DNA of 64,000 nt from Lyophyllum atratum. Lineage: Eukaryota; Basidiomycota; Agaricomycetes; Agaricales; Lyophyllaceae. Positions 11,067 to 23,100 of the stretch are shown one piece after another. The notes below the pieces were generated by a model. The model was not told the DNA's origin and ran no database searches. It saw only the letters and a list, made by a program, of their open reading frames with translations. The DNA is taken from assembly GCA_014905825.1 (NCBI GenBank), contig JACGCN010000065.1:62001-126000 (forward strand), read 5' to 3'. The position numbers and the translations under genes are program-made. Position 1 is the stretch's first letter. The number at the start of each line of letters is the position of its first letter.

Positions 11067-12849
11067 TGCGAGTGTACAGGGAGCTAAGCTGAGGAGATCA
11101 GCTCTTGCTCCTGGAGATCGCTTATAAGGCAGGCGGTCATAGATCGGTCATGCATGCATATCAGAATGGTGGCGATGATGCCGGTCTTATCACGGGAGCA
11201 GCTCTGCACACAGCATTGTAGCGCAATACCTGACTTTCAGGGGTGACAGATATAAGCAATGATTTGGGTCTTCGGTGAGAGAAGTCTCAGTAATCAACTG
11301 CGATCTCGTAAAGAGCCGTGGAATCAAGTGTCCTCGGTAATCTAGGCTAGCGTAAAGAACAGCCTTAAGCAGCAGAAACACGAATAAGACATACATCAAT
11401 CAAAGAAGTTCACAGGATGATTCGCCCTCGAGCGTCTGGGTTTCCCGACATGATCGTCATTGAAACAGAGAAGGCCTCAGGTGATGGTTTTCAGGAGATG
11501 GCGAGGCGCCGACTTAGCTTACGTTACTGATGCCCAAGTGTCGACAGACAACGAATATCTGATCAACAGATGATAGCAAGTAACCGTCTTCAACAAATTC
11601 CCTGAAAGGAGTATACGGATCTCTAGGTCTTGAATGTCGGTGATACGCCTATCGCTTCGAGAGAAGAAAGTGCAGGCTTAAGGCCGTTGCATGAACAGCT
11701 GCGACTGCGTTGATGGAGCTTGTCATGTATTCTGGTGGCTAAGGTGATCATCAGCATCAAAACTGAGTACATTGAATAAGTTTGTTGTAAGTAGACGCTC
11801 GGACGCCCATCGAACAGAACGAAGATAGTCACGACTTACATGCGATGCAAATCATGACATGTGAGAAAAGACGAGCACAATCGAAATCCTGAAACGTGTC
11901 CCGTCCTCAGTTGGTCGATGGTGCAATGTTCCTCGACGGAAGTTGTGTGTATTAGAGGAGTTGAATAGGTACCTATAACGGTCCTGTGATTAAAGTGGTA
12001 GTACATGGGTAGCGAGAAGAAACGTGCTTCGGATCTGGGACAGAAAATCAGGCGACTTGTGTCTCACTGTCAGTTGAATTAGATGACGTGCCTCGTCGCG
12101 CTAGTCTATCGTCGGGCACTCTCGGCCTGCGTGTTGGACTGTGCGAGTCTATCCTTCTGTGCCTCCGCTATGACCCTGCGCTTATTAAAATACTCCATCT
12201 TTCTCATGTTAGCCAGCCTTCGGAAATATATATATAAACGCGTACCCAGCTCTTCGCGCAGTTCTCTTCGTACTTTTCGTGCTCTGAGGCGCATGCGTTC
12301 CCTTCCTGACCTGGCTTGACCACACCTACACGATCCAAACAGCTGAAGTATTCATCTCTGCTTTCCCAGCATTTTTGTCTCTCTTGTCGTGAGAGAGTCG
12401 CCGGCTCTTCAGGTTTCGAGCTAGCCAACAACCAACCCATAGTTCTGTTGCGCTCTTGGTGGTGACCGGCTGGTGAGAGTATGGAGACGCGAGATGGTAG
12501 TTTTGGATGAAATTTAGCCGAGAGTACTCGGACGCCTCCGACTCCCGAGCTGGCAGGCAGACAATATTACGTCATGCTTTGCATATGGCTCAGCCAAGTT
12601 GGTAAACGCGACACGAGCGGCAAAAAACTTGAAACCCTGCGGTCAGGAATCAACCATTCACTTGCAAAGAAATCCAGTTAGGCTGAGGGCCTGCGGCCGC
12701 AAAATGACCTCGAAACATTTAATGTTATGTATGCTACGCCTCTTAAGACGGGGAAAGCCTATTTGATACAGGTGATTTTCGTGTGGCGTCCAGAATGCAC
12801 CAGCGTTGAATAAATATCATGATGGTCAACCAGTGACCGTATCTTCAGG
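11067..12849. other. Intergenic; no gene seen
   Basis: Only frames below 80 codons occur, without family resemblance. A TA-rich run (ATATATATAAA near 12229) could be a core promoter element, but no plausible gene follows it. A short 3' flank of the MFS gene lies next to 12850. Confidence 0.45.
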
Positions 12850-15435
12850 CTACAACGCAGCCTTACCTGCCGTCTTTAGATACATGTCAGCAAACTGAAT
12901 GGTACGTCAAGAGACATCAAAACACGTACCTCGATCGGCAGGAACATCATCAGGATCGCCGCGACTATGAATAGCGATGCAGAAACGAATATCGGTCTGT
13001 TAATAATGAGCAGATGTGATAAGCTTGAGGCAGGAAAGGGAGGAACGGGGACAGGTGACTTACGCGTTGGCCGTGCCCGCACTGATGGCCGCACCTGTTG
13101 CTGATGTCGTCGCAATTTTAATGACGGGAGCAAGGATTCCTGTGATTCTGTTGAAGCTGCTCGCGATCGCGTCACCAGTGCCGCGATGGGGAGCCGGGAA
13201 TACCTAGATGAAGGAACGATAAGTTTCGGGTAAGAGACCGGGAGAGTAAAGACACCGACTTCAGGGGTATAGGCGAACAGAACACCGTACATCTATCCAT
13301 CCCAAAAGTCAGTCAGTCAGAATCGAGGGCGGGGGAGAGGCGGGCAACCCCATGAACATACCGCATTCCTGGAAAGCGTGAGTCAGCATGACGATCCTCA
13401 TCAAGCGGGGATACAGCACGTACTGCGTAAGTCCGGATGCACAAGAAAATCCGAGGACAGCGGCTTCGCTCCGGCTCGTGGTGAAGAGGAATAGGAAGAT
13501 CCCGGTGAGCGCGGTCGACACGGCCATCGTCAGCTTCCTGCCGCCTACGGACCATTTACTCTGCGATCCTCGTGTCCAGTCCACAACTGCGCAAGCAATC
13601 ATCGAGCCGGGAATTCCGAGGACGGAGATGATCGTGTAGTTGCGGTAGGTCTCCCCGATGCCAGCGGCACTTGAGACGCGCTCCTTCAGGTATAGTGGCA
13701 GGAAACCGTTGAACAGAGGGTAGGCGAGGCCAATAAGACCTATAGGGCATACTGTCAGCGGACCCCGGACGGTAAATGAGATCATGAACATACCCCATAG
13801 GAGGATCGTGATTGTGGTGTTGATCGCAAGTCTGCGGCCGGCGAACAGAGGTTTGACATGAGATCTGGAAGGGTGACGCGCATTCAGAAAAGCGGTGGAT
13901 AACGGCGAGGGTGGGTAACACACAGGGAGAAGCTCGAGAACGCATTCTTGATGGTTTGGAATGTGCTCATGGGAGTATACTGCCTCCCTCCTTCCACGGC
14001 CGTGAACTGCTCAAGCGTCAAACTGATGGTCTTGCCATTACGCTTAGCGATGTGTTGAAGAACCTGCACGCAACGTTTGTCAGCTCAGCTTGATCTGGAT
14101 GGAACGAGACATACCGCTAGTGCTTCCTCGTCCCTGCCTTTCGCGATGAGGTACTTCGAGGACTCCTGGAGGTCGAAGACGACAAATCGCAAGATGAACA
14201 TCACAAAAGTGAGAGAGCCACTTGAAGTTCGGTGTTGATGTAAGACCAGGTCCCAGGAAGGTAGATATCGGAGCGAACTCACAGCGTGTAACTAGCACGG
14301 ACGAATTAGTTGTGTCACATTGTATGAGGTAGGGGAAGTAACGCACCAAGTATATCTCCAACCCATGTTATCGGCTTTCAGACATTGTCCAACAGGAGTA
14401 GACGCGTCGCAGGAGAAATTGCCAATAAATCCCCACGCAACGACAGACGCGATCAGTTGACCGATTGCCCACCAACCGGAGAGGAGGGTTAGTGTCCACT
14501 GTCAATTGGCAAAGTTAACAGAATACATCATGCGAAAAAAAAACCCTGACGGACCTGATGTGATTGGGGTATGTGCTCGAGATACAGCGCGCCTGTGTAT
14601 TCATGTAAGCATGAGATGAAAGATCAGAAGAGAAGAGAAGGAACTAACCATCGACAGGGAGGCTAGAGCACGGGATTAATTTCGGAGGGGATATGTATAA
14701 TGTCGTGAACGCACTTTCCACCAATACCAAAGCCGAGGCAGGCGACCAGAGCTGCAAAAGTGACGAAGTTTGGCGCACCGCCTGCTGCGATGCCGAACAG
14801 ACCGGCCAAGAATAGCGTTATCTATATGTCATGCAATGAGGCTCGGTCATCGGTGTTCATCAACCTCAGGTAGATAGCGATCGACATACGTTGAAGGACA
14901 ATTTCCGACCAATGAGGTCTGCCATGACACCCCAGACTGTGGCGCCCAAGATTAGCCCAACATATAGGGATAAGGTGGCGAATTCAACGCGAACGGGTAG
15001 TAACTCCTGTTGCACTTGAGCTAGTACGACGGCTACACCTTGCAGCCAGATGTCTAGCAAGGATTTCGTGAGAATTGGAAGCTGTGCGACATAAGGGGAT
15101 ATTTACTGTCTGCCATCCATCCGAAACCCGTCAAGAGGAAGAGTTGCAGCTGGTACCGTCCAAAGCCAATCCTAACGTAAGGACGACAATCAGCAACATG
15201 GACTGTGGGAGAGTCGAACGACATACTCATCCTGCATGCATCTGTTGACTACAATCGTATGGTCAGCATGGGATTACGCAGAAACGGTCGTGCACATACT
15301 GAGCTCGCATTTTAGGCCGTAGGCACGATCAACGCCCTCGGTGACGAAGAAGGTTAGGTCGCGGTCAGACGACGTCTGAGACTCCGTGTCTGAGCTCAGG
15401 CCCAGCTTCTTCTCGTCCTTTTCATTTATGCTCAT
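12850..15435 (-). CDS. MFS transporter of the SV2/sugar-transporter type
   Basis: Eighteen exons can be followed from ATG 15435 (MSINEKDEKKLGL) to TAG 12850 (PIETAGKAAL). The frame stays open through all junctions. Early exons give GFGRYQLQLFLLTGFGWMAD, then NIWLQGVAVVLAQVQ, then LILGATVWGVMADLIGRKL (the MFS motif A position), then GGNLPVDGALYLEHIP. Later exons give MYGVLFAYTPEVFPAPHRGTGDA, the signature of SV2/SVOP-like and fungal sugar/organic-solute carriers. About twelve hydrophobic helices fit a plasma-membrane or vacuolar secondary transporter; the substrate cannot be told. Several exons are tiny: 22 nt (15248-15227), 14 nt (14662-14649), 9 nt (14291-14283) and 7 nt (13368-13362). It faces the decayed acyltransferase-like region upstream. 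Confidence 0.88.
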
Positions 15436-16435
15436 TGTCGGCGATTACGATGGTGTCGACGTCGTGGTATCTTGGACTGAGAGAGGTGGGGGTATCAGGT
15501 GTTGAAACGGACCGATGAAAAAGAAGAAGTTTATAGCGAAAAATTACTTTTCAAGTTCGGCATGGAGGCAACGGCAGGCCTTGGCAAAAAAGAAAGAAAG
15601 CTCCACATCCATCACAGTGTGGAGGTCATCCTAGACAACGACCTGAATGGGGTTGATCTTTTTTCCCAGAGGGCTGCGAGGCCTGCAGTCAAGACTGGAT
15701 AGCATCCAACAAATAAAATACGGAAAAGGTTACATACTGAACAGAATTATCCATTTACCAGAGCTTGCGAAGGTTACCTCGAGCGTGCGATCGGAGGCGT
15801 TGTCGCTAAAAATGGATGTGAAAATGAGTACCTCGTGGTCTATGATGTCATTGGTGCCCTTTTCCGGAAAGGGCGGGTAGTTATGTTTATGTCATCAGCC
15901 ATAATGAAATTCCGTTCAGGTGACCTAAAAACGTTTAGAGCCTCACCTGAAACGACGATGGCCAATGCGGACAAGTTAACGACGTACTTGTGGGCCTGCT
16001 TCGAACGTTCAACGTTCAACCTTGACATCCGAGACCGAGAGTAGTAAGTCGAACTAGTCTCACGAATGCCTTCAGCGTCCCTGTCGAGGCCTGGGCGTTG
16101 CACCCCAAAAACAGGTCGCGTATCGTCCAGCATCAACTGTCAAAGAAACCAATTAGGACAACTGCATTAGCAGTCTTTCAAAGCCATCAAATTACCCAGG
16201 CCTGGTCCTGATACATAAGAGACAATTACACCATGCGCCATCGTCGTAAACGAGCGCGAAATAAGTTGTATAAGACGGTAAAACATCCGCTCTTCGGCGA
16301 AGACATGCGAAGACACGATCTTGTGGGCGTCAACGAAATGATGACCATCTACACATGTTCGAGCATAAGTCAGTACCCACATGTTTCTCCTCGATTCTGA
16401 GGTAACAACTCACATCATTGGGATGTGGACCTACA
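15436..16435. other. Intergenic between MFS gene and acyltransferase relic
   Basis: The first 150 bases are the MFS promoter. The remainder has only broken frames. It may include the lost C-terminal part of the acyltransferase-like pseudogene, since the expected C-terminal core motifs of that family are not found. Confidence 0.4.
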
Positions 16436-18010
16436 CTAGCCTACACTCAGGTCATCCGCATACAAATTACTCGCGCTGTCCTGCACGCCTGTGTTGAGGT
16501 CAAAGCCAGTTACATGTATTACTGGTCCGTTAGTCTGAGCGAATCGGTTCCAGCCCTTGACCAGTGGTTTGAGTAAATCAATCTGGATCGGGTGTTCCTG
16601 GGCCTGGGAGACTTGATCCATGACGTAGCGGAGCAAACCCAGATGGCGGCCAACCCCCGTGCCCCTTTTGGCGCCCTTGATGATAGCCTTGTGGGAACGG
16701 AAGGCCGCGGCAAAGTGAGTCTGTGAAAGCATAGGTATTTGAGATGGCGCCGATGTCCTTACAGCGATTGAGCGCGTCTGCCAAGGTGAATGAGGCTGAG
16801 CTTATAGGATAGGATGGATCCGAGCGTCCTTTCAGGAAGTGTCGCATGGACGAAGGCTGGACGAAGAAGGGAGTGGTTATCGTCGATGTGTCACGAATCG
16901 CTGCCTGGACCGTCACATGGATCATGAAGGGCACGAGGCGATTGGTATATATTGGGGTTATGATCTCAGGTGGTATACCTTGCCCAACTTCCACAACACG
17001 TAAGGCACGGTTGAAATCAGGGGATGGGAAGGAGAACGACAAGTCGGACGGGACTGCGAATTCCAAGGGGATGGGCTGGATTGACGTGAAATTGTCATGT
17101 GAAGAATGGAAGCCAATCACTTGGTTTCCGAACGATGTGACCATCCCTCCACCCACAGGCTAGTGATCGACGACGAGTCCGGACACACCTACAAGCCGCA
17201 TTAAGGGTTAACAGTCAGATAAAGATAAAGAAAAACCTTCACGAACCATCGTCAAAGACTACGAGGCCTACAACCTGGTCAGCATACCTATTGACGCTAT
17301 CCTGCCCATTTCTAACCGCATCTAGCCGTTCTGTAGGATCGGATGGAGCACCGAAAGGCTCTAGCGCCTTCGTAGCAAGTGTAGTATCAACCGCTGCCAA
17401 AGCCTTGAGATTCTCGGCAGGAGCATCTGACGCGTCATGAACCAGTCAGGGCGTGACAAGTTCCACGACAAAGTCGCCATCGACGGGTTCGCAGGACTTC
17501 GGAGTGCGGCCTGGCCCATCATTTCCTGCAGGCCTCCTGCGATGGCATGCTGCGCGTGGTCCCCAGTAAGAGGCCAGTTTTTTCAGGGTCGAACTTGCCT
17601 GTCGGCGCTACGGAAAGGTGTTGGTGCGGTGCGACTGCGAGGGTGGCAACGCCATGTAGAAGTTGGGCTGCGACGGAGAGCTGTTCGCGGGGGGTGTGCG
17701 GAGCACGCTGGGGAGTGTCATGTAGTGGAAAAGGGGGTCGCGGCGGCTGAGAAGGAAGGACGGGACTGCGAGTGCGAGGTCCTCTGGGGTTGCCTTTGCT
17801 ACGCCTTCAAGGATCATAGCTCGCAGAGGGGCATCGTGGGGCTTGAGAAGCTGGGAAACGGGATCGTCGCAGGATTGGAACTCGGCGGGCGGGAGAAGGA
17901 GGGAGAGGACGCGGGAGAGTTTCTGATAGTGTAGTGTCGAGATGGGATAGTGGGAGTGGTGGTATCATGGTGGTATCGATATGCCAGTAGTGAGCCCTGG
18001 ACTGGGTCCT
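16436..18010 (-). pseudogene. Decayed carnitine/choline acyltransferase-like gene
   Basis: Fragments in the order of the carnitine acyltransferase family lie on the minus strand. The N-terminal pattern is PPLPLSHLDTTLS, then LSRVLSLLLPPAEF. Next come KFDPEKTGLLLGTTRS and DSVNRYADQVVGLVVFDDG. The catalytic-His region reads VSGLVVDH followed by PVGGGMV. Last is HFAAAFRSHKAIIKGAK with GVGRHLGLLRYV. The frame is broken: a one-base shift near 17935, TAG at 17610-17608, T-A-G directly after the catalytic-type His at 17162-17160, and another shift near 16725. The short conserved intron at about 17260-17210 (GTTCGT..TGTAG) survives. Intact relatives move acyl groups between CoA and carnitine-like alcohols in mitochondria or peroxisomes. 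I infer a non-functional relic; sequence error at four sites is less likely. Confidence 0.55.
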
Positions 18011-18628
18011 GCCCATGAACAAGTCATATTGCGATTAGCGTTGTGGACATCACCCGGTCCAGTGGATCCGCGGCTTTTGGCCAGGGCTGAATTCCTACAC
18101 AACATATGGATATGAATGACAATGCATAAAAGAGAGCAGAAAGTGGCCCACCATATTCGTTATTTGGGGGCGTAGTAAGCAAGATCCAATTTCCTTGCGT
18201 GCGCATACATTACAGGAGAGAGAGAAGGGCAATTGCAAAGCGTTTGGATTGGCTCCCTTGAGGAGATGACTATTTTGAGATGTTATGCTCCTAAGAGGCA
18301 GTTTGAGACCATCAGAGAGTATGCGAGCGCGTCACAACATGATGCGACCGACCGACCGGATAATGTAAAGAACGTTACCCCACGCCAGTTCTACTTGCGC
18401 TGTCTTGTGAACGCTGAGAGGAATGAAGCCTCCTCGAGTACTCCTTTCTAGGGCGCGTTGAATGCTGTGAAGGAGACCACCAGGTACCTCAAAACAACCG
18501 CACTTCAGCCAGACGCGAGTTCTGAAATCAATCGAGGCATCAAGTCACTCAAGGAAGCCGTTCATCAATGCCAAAAGGAAATCTTCGAATTATAGTCGTC
18601 AATATGCTCATGAATGATCGAGTAGGCC
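18011..18628. other. Intergenic; no gene seen
   Basis: This is the 3' flank of the casein kinase subunit gene on one side and the presumed former promoter of the acyltransferase relic on the other. A short frame at 18233-18451 has no recognisable features. Confidence 0.45.
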
Positions 18629-19760
18629 TTAAGCCCGCTCTTCCAATGCCTCCAGCCGCGCAACCTGCCTATCGATGCCCCAGTCAGGGTGAAAACCGGG
18701 GTGATGTAGGACGAGGACATACCTATCCCTGACAGCCTCCTGCCACCGTTGCAGCTTCGCAGTCTCGTTCAGCTGGAAGCCATATATCCTAGGCCGATAC
18801 CGGTCCGCCTTAAGTGCCGCACTCGCAGTGCTAATCGCATCCCCGACGCCTTCTGCAGCCGAAACGTCCTGCTCCTCCCTGACCCTCCTCCGATTCTTGG
18901 CATCGCCTTCCTTGGTTGCATTCCCGAGGTCTGTCGGACCGCTTTTCGGGGGAATGAGAGTGGGGTAGACTAGGAAGAGGAGGTGGGGGAATGTGGTGCC
19001 GAAGTATGCTCCGTCGATCGAGCCATGCCTTGTGGACTTTGGTGAGTACAAGTCTTCGCAGCGTCCACAGTAGAGTTTGACGGATTTCTCGTAGGGGACA
19101 TCGGTGAGCCCGACGGGGAGGAGGGGTTGGAGTTGGCAAAGCACTCTAGGGCAGCGTCCGAAATCGGCACGTTTGTACTTTTCGAGCTGAAGGATGATTC
19201 GCGACTGTATTAATGGAGAAAACTGCATTTTACGTACCATCTTTGCCAACCCCCGGGCTGTGACAATCCAGCGGGCGTGGATCAACCCGTAAAGCAGTCG
19301 CGCCTGGACATCAAGTGAACCACGCATCTCATCTTGAATTTCATCATCTGTTTCACGTATTCGGGATCAATTACTTTCGAAATAGAGTTATATGCGCGCA
19401 CCGAGATTGTCGGTGATGAGGTCAAGAGCTTGAGGGTAATTCGTGACCTCGTTGTTTAAGCCCGTCAGGTTGAAGCGATCAAGAATGAAGTCCTCATCGA
19501 CTTCGCAGAAGTACTCATTGCCCTTGGATGACAGAAACCATGATATCCACTGTATCGCGGGGTGAGTTTAAGTATTCGACCCCTTCACTGCAGGCTCCTA
19601 CCGAGCTGGGGGCATTAAGTACTTCGTCAGATTCGAGCACAAATGTCAAATTTATCACAAGTACCTTGAGTAATCTGAATCCGAGCCCGTCGATGGATCC
19701 TCCACTATAAAGTGATCAATTTAGCTCAAAGTTCGTATGCAGCAGTCAGGGCACTCAACT
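18629..19760 (-). CDS. CKB1: Casein kinase 2 regulatory (beta) subunit
   Basis: The protein is unmistakable: [57 protein letters not shown], then [36 protein letters not shown] and [19 protein letters not shown]. The four zinc cysteines (CPRVLC..CGRC) are present. It forms the dimeric core of the CK2 holoenzyme that stabilises and targets the catalytic subunits. Exons: 19704-19665, 19605-19602, 19549-19402, 19347-19238, 19186-18723 and 18668-18629, plus the A of the start codon in an upstream exon (19760 or 19755). The sum is 807 nt and 268 residues. Two oddities are required by phase: a 4-nt exon (CTCG) between two good introns, and an ATG split A|TG by the first intron. An acidic linker ([15 protein letters not shown]) follows the zinc domain. 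Confidence 0.92.
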
Positions 19761-20102
19761 GGTGGGCAGAGAGATGGCTCGCAACGAGGGGTGAGGTGGT
19801 GGTCGCGGCTACAACCGTGGTGGTCTTGGAATATAACAAAGACAAAGCCAATGGAGGCGAAATTACGTCGCGCTCAACGCTGCTCCCCGACTACCAAATT
19901 GCCATAGTGATTCCAAGTCGAGCTCGTCGTAGCGTGTTGTGCGACCGTAGACGCGGGACAGGGGATATCCAAGGACCGTCAGAGGGGTCTATCTTGCGAA
20001 CTTTTACCTTACCAACCTATCGTGGCCTCGAGGCTGTGTTGGACTTGACTGGATTTTACCGGGAAAAGAATGCGATTTTGCATCCCTTCTTAATCCCAAT
20101 CT
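19761..20102. promoter_or_regulatory. Divergent promoter between CKB1 and the TBC gene
   Basis: About 340 bases separate the putative first exon of the casein kinase subunit (minus strand) from ATG 20103. Frames in it have no features. A TATA-like ATATAA occurs near 19831, and the region is presumed to contain both promoters and leaders. Confidence 0.4.
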
Positions 20103-23100
20103 ATGGCAACACCGCATATAAAGACCCCAGTGCACTCACATCCACTTTCTACGGAGGATGTTCCATCCCGAAATCGCAGGAGCCGCGGTAACCACGACTC
20201 TTCAGAGAACCAGAGGCCTACCACAAACTACTTTACTTCGCGAGCGCAGCTCGACTTTGAAAACTCAGGCGCACCAAATTGGGATGGGAGTGTGCGGGGT
20301 TACGGCAACGGAGGCAGGGACAGGACAGTTGGGGGGAAGAGCACCGGTCAGAAGGCCTCGTCGGCTTCGCTATCTAGCATGTGGGATAAGCCCAATGGCG
20401 AAGCTCCACTATTCGTAGTAGGATCTCATCACGACACTTTTTCACCACCGTCGCGTACTTCCGCGCTCAGAAACCCCGAAGTTGTCGTGACAAGCGAATC
20501 AGACGCACCGGTGATTGGGGCAGACGTTGCAGCACAGGTCCTTGCAACCAAATGGCACGAGTATTCGGATGACGATATCCAGTCTACAATCTCGAAGCTG
20601 GGCGTCTCGGAATCTCCTGCTGACGCCACAATCCATCCATATCATACGGCACTACGAGCGCTGTCGTCTGCACTGCATAATTTGTCACGAGTCAGGGTGG
20701 AGTTGGAAGAGAACCGAAAGGTCTTACAGGAGAAGGAGATTGCTCGGCGCGAAAGAACGGACGCGTTAATGAAGGAATTGCACCCCTCGGAACAAGATGT
20801 TGCGAGGCGGGTCATACAGTCGATATTTACAGACCCCGATGAGTCTCGCCACAAGGTCCGACGCCAGCAAAGCTTTGTGGTATGTGATCTAAAGTTTCAA
20901 CTTCCCCGAATGTAGAATGTATCTAACTATCCGTGCAGTCCCTCACAGAATCACTCAGTGAAGCCTTAGCTGACGATGCTGCCCTCGCATACACCGTGGC
21001 AGAAATGCCCCTACTCACAAGCATGCCCGAAGAACCGGAATCCTCTGTCATTCACACTTCTCTCCCTCCGCAATCCACGACTTCTCTGGTTTCTGATGAC
21101 CAAGCCACACCTACTGTGCCTGATAGCACTACATTCGACGGTTCGCAGGAGCCGGAAAGCCAGGGTGAACCTACCTTGGTACCTCACAGGCCGCGTCCAG
21201 AGCGCCCTTCGATTGGAGTCTGGATGGGGACGTGGTGGGGAGTTAGGCCTAAATCGCGTTCTCGGGCGAGTCCAGGTACGGAAGCAGACAAGGACCCATC
21301 ACTCCCTCCTGTTGATACCGCTCCTACTGCCGTTGTACCCACGCGACGAGTTGGTCGTAGGACTGCCAAGAGCGTATTTGGCACGCTAGGTATTTCTCTG
21401 CTGAACCCTGTACCTCCGAAAAAAGATCTCTTAGTTGTGGAAAATACCATCGCCACTGCCACTGCACCCTCCTCGGATGCTGGATCCATTCATTCAACGC
21501 GAACGACTCCTCCGTCCATGTCGACTATGACATCAGCCATCTCGTCGCCGATGCAGCCTGCCTTCGCTCCGACGCTTGCTGCTCCCCATCTCACCACCAT
21601 GTCAGATCCGTCTGAAACTCTTCAGGTATTCGGGTCTACGGTAGCCACATCTATGCGGGAGGATTCACCAACTCTTACGCAGGGCTCGTCGCTACGAGCC
21701 ATTGCTAATGCGACACGCGTCATGACGACGGAGTCAGCCAGCATATTAGAAGACCAAGGCCGATACACCAGCCCGCTCATCGCGCAACTCGCCTTCGACC
21801 TTATCAGCAACGCACGAGACGACGGCGTCACCTTCCGTGACCGGCCCAAAGAGCGACGAGAGCTCAAACCAGAATCCTCGAGCGCTTCGAACGACGCAAT
21901 TGACAGACTTGGCCCTACATCGATCATCAGCCCATCGTCTGGTGCAGATGCGACCATGTCCCTAAGCCGTGCACTTGGCAGTCAGATCGACGGGGTGAAG
22001 AAGACGAAGTCGAAGACCGCTTCTATCAAGCCGGCCGGGACTCCCTTTACGTCCCCGATCTTTGGCTCGTTTATCAGCCAGCAGCAACGCAAGCCATCTG
22101 GAGCCGTGGACAAGACTCTGGGAGGAGCTGCTCATGAGTCTTCTGGATCCTCCAAGGCACGACAAGGTGTGACCTCACCAAACGCGCAGGTCCTAGGATC
22201 CAGCATCACGCGGAAGCCGGCGTCGGTCCCGCTAGAGTCTATCATACCTGCTATGGCGAAGCCACCCACTCAATACCTCTCGCGGACCTACACTCCCCTT
22301 ACCTCGCGGGAGTTCCGCTTTTCGATACCGTTGCCCCAGAACGCCACGCGCTTCACGGTGTACCACGACGACAAGAGCCAGCGGCCGCTGACGGATCGAT
22401 ACGGCTTCATGTACGACGTCTCGCAGTATGACGTCCTGCTGCTCATTCGTGCTAAGGAATGCGGGAACACTGCGCCCGCATGCTTGACGGGGGTAAAGAT
22501 CGCAGATCGTGCTGAAGACAACAGTTGGCCCGACGACGAAGACGACGAGGATGATGTCAAGGATAGCATCGAGATCGTGAAGGAGAGCTGCCCCTGCGAT
22601 GGCGACTGGGGCTTCATCCCCTCACAGCACGCTGATGCAGCCATCCCTGACACGAAATCCATGAGCATCAAGTCACGCTCGTCGTCCAAGAGTCACAAAC
22701 GCTCTTCTACGGTTGCCTCTGCCGCCATCGGATCCAGCACGTCCATCCTCTCTGTGAACTCGGACACTCCCAGGCATGCGTGCGCGAACATCGTGCGCAA
22801 GCTCCTCGACCAGCTCACCGAAATCCACGACGAGCGACAGACGGCACGGCGTCGCGAATGGGATGGCTTCGTCAAGCGACGCAGTAAAGTCAAGGCGTTA
22901 AAGTCCCACCCACAAGCGACGCCCTCGCTCTCCGCAGCTGGAGGTGCGGCTGCGATCCTCGGGCTCGGCACGGCGATTGAGGACGAGGAGCTCTCGCATA
23001 GTGAGGGCCTGATTGGGTTCGCGCAGCTAGGCCTCTCGGCGAACCGGGACGAGCGGAGGGAGTTCGATCGGCTCGTAAGGAGCGGGATTCCGCTGGTGTA

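Noticed and set aside
19712..20191. A 159-codon plus-strand frame before the TBC gene
   Set aside because: It lies over the CKB1 promoter and the TBC start in another frame, has no family motif and no start context.
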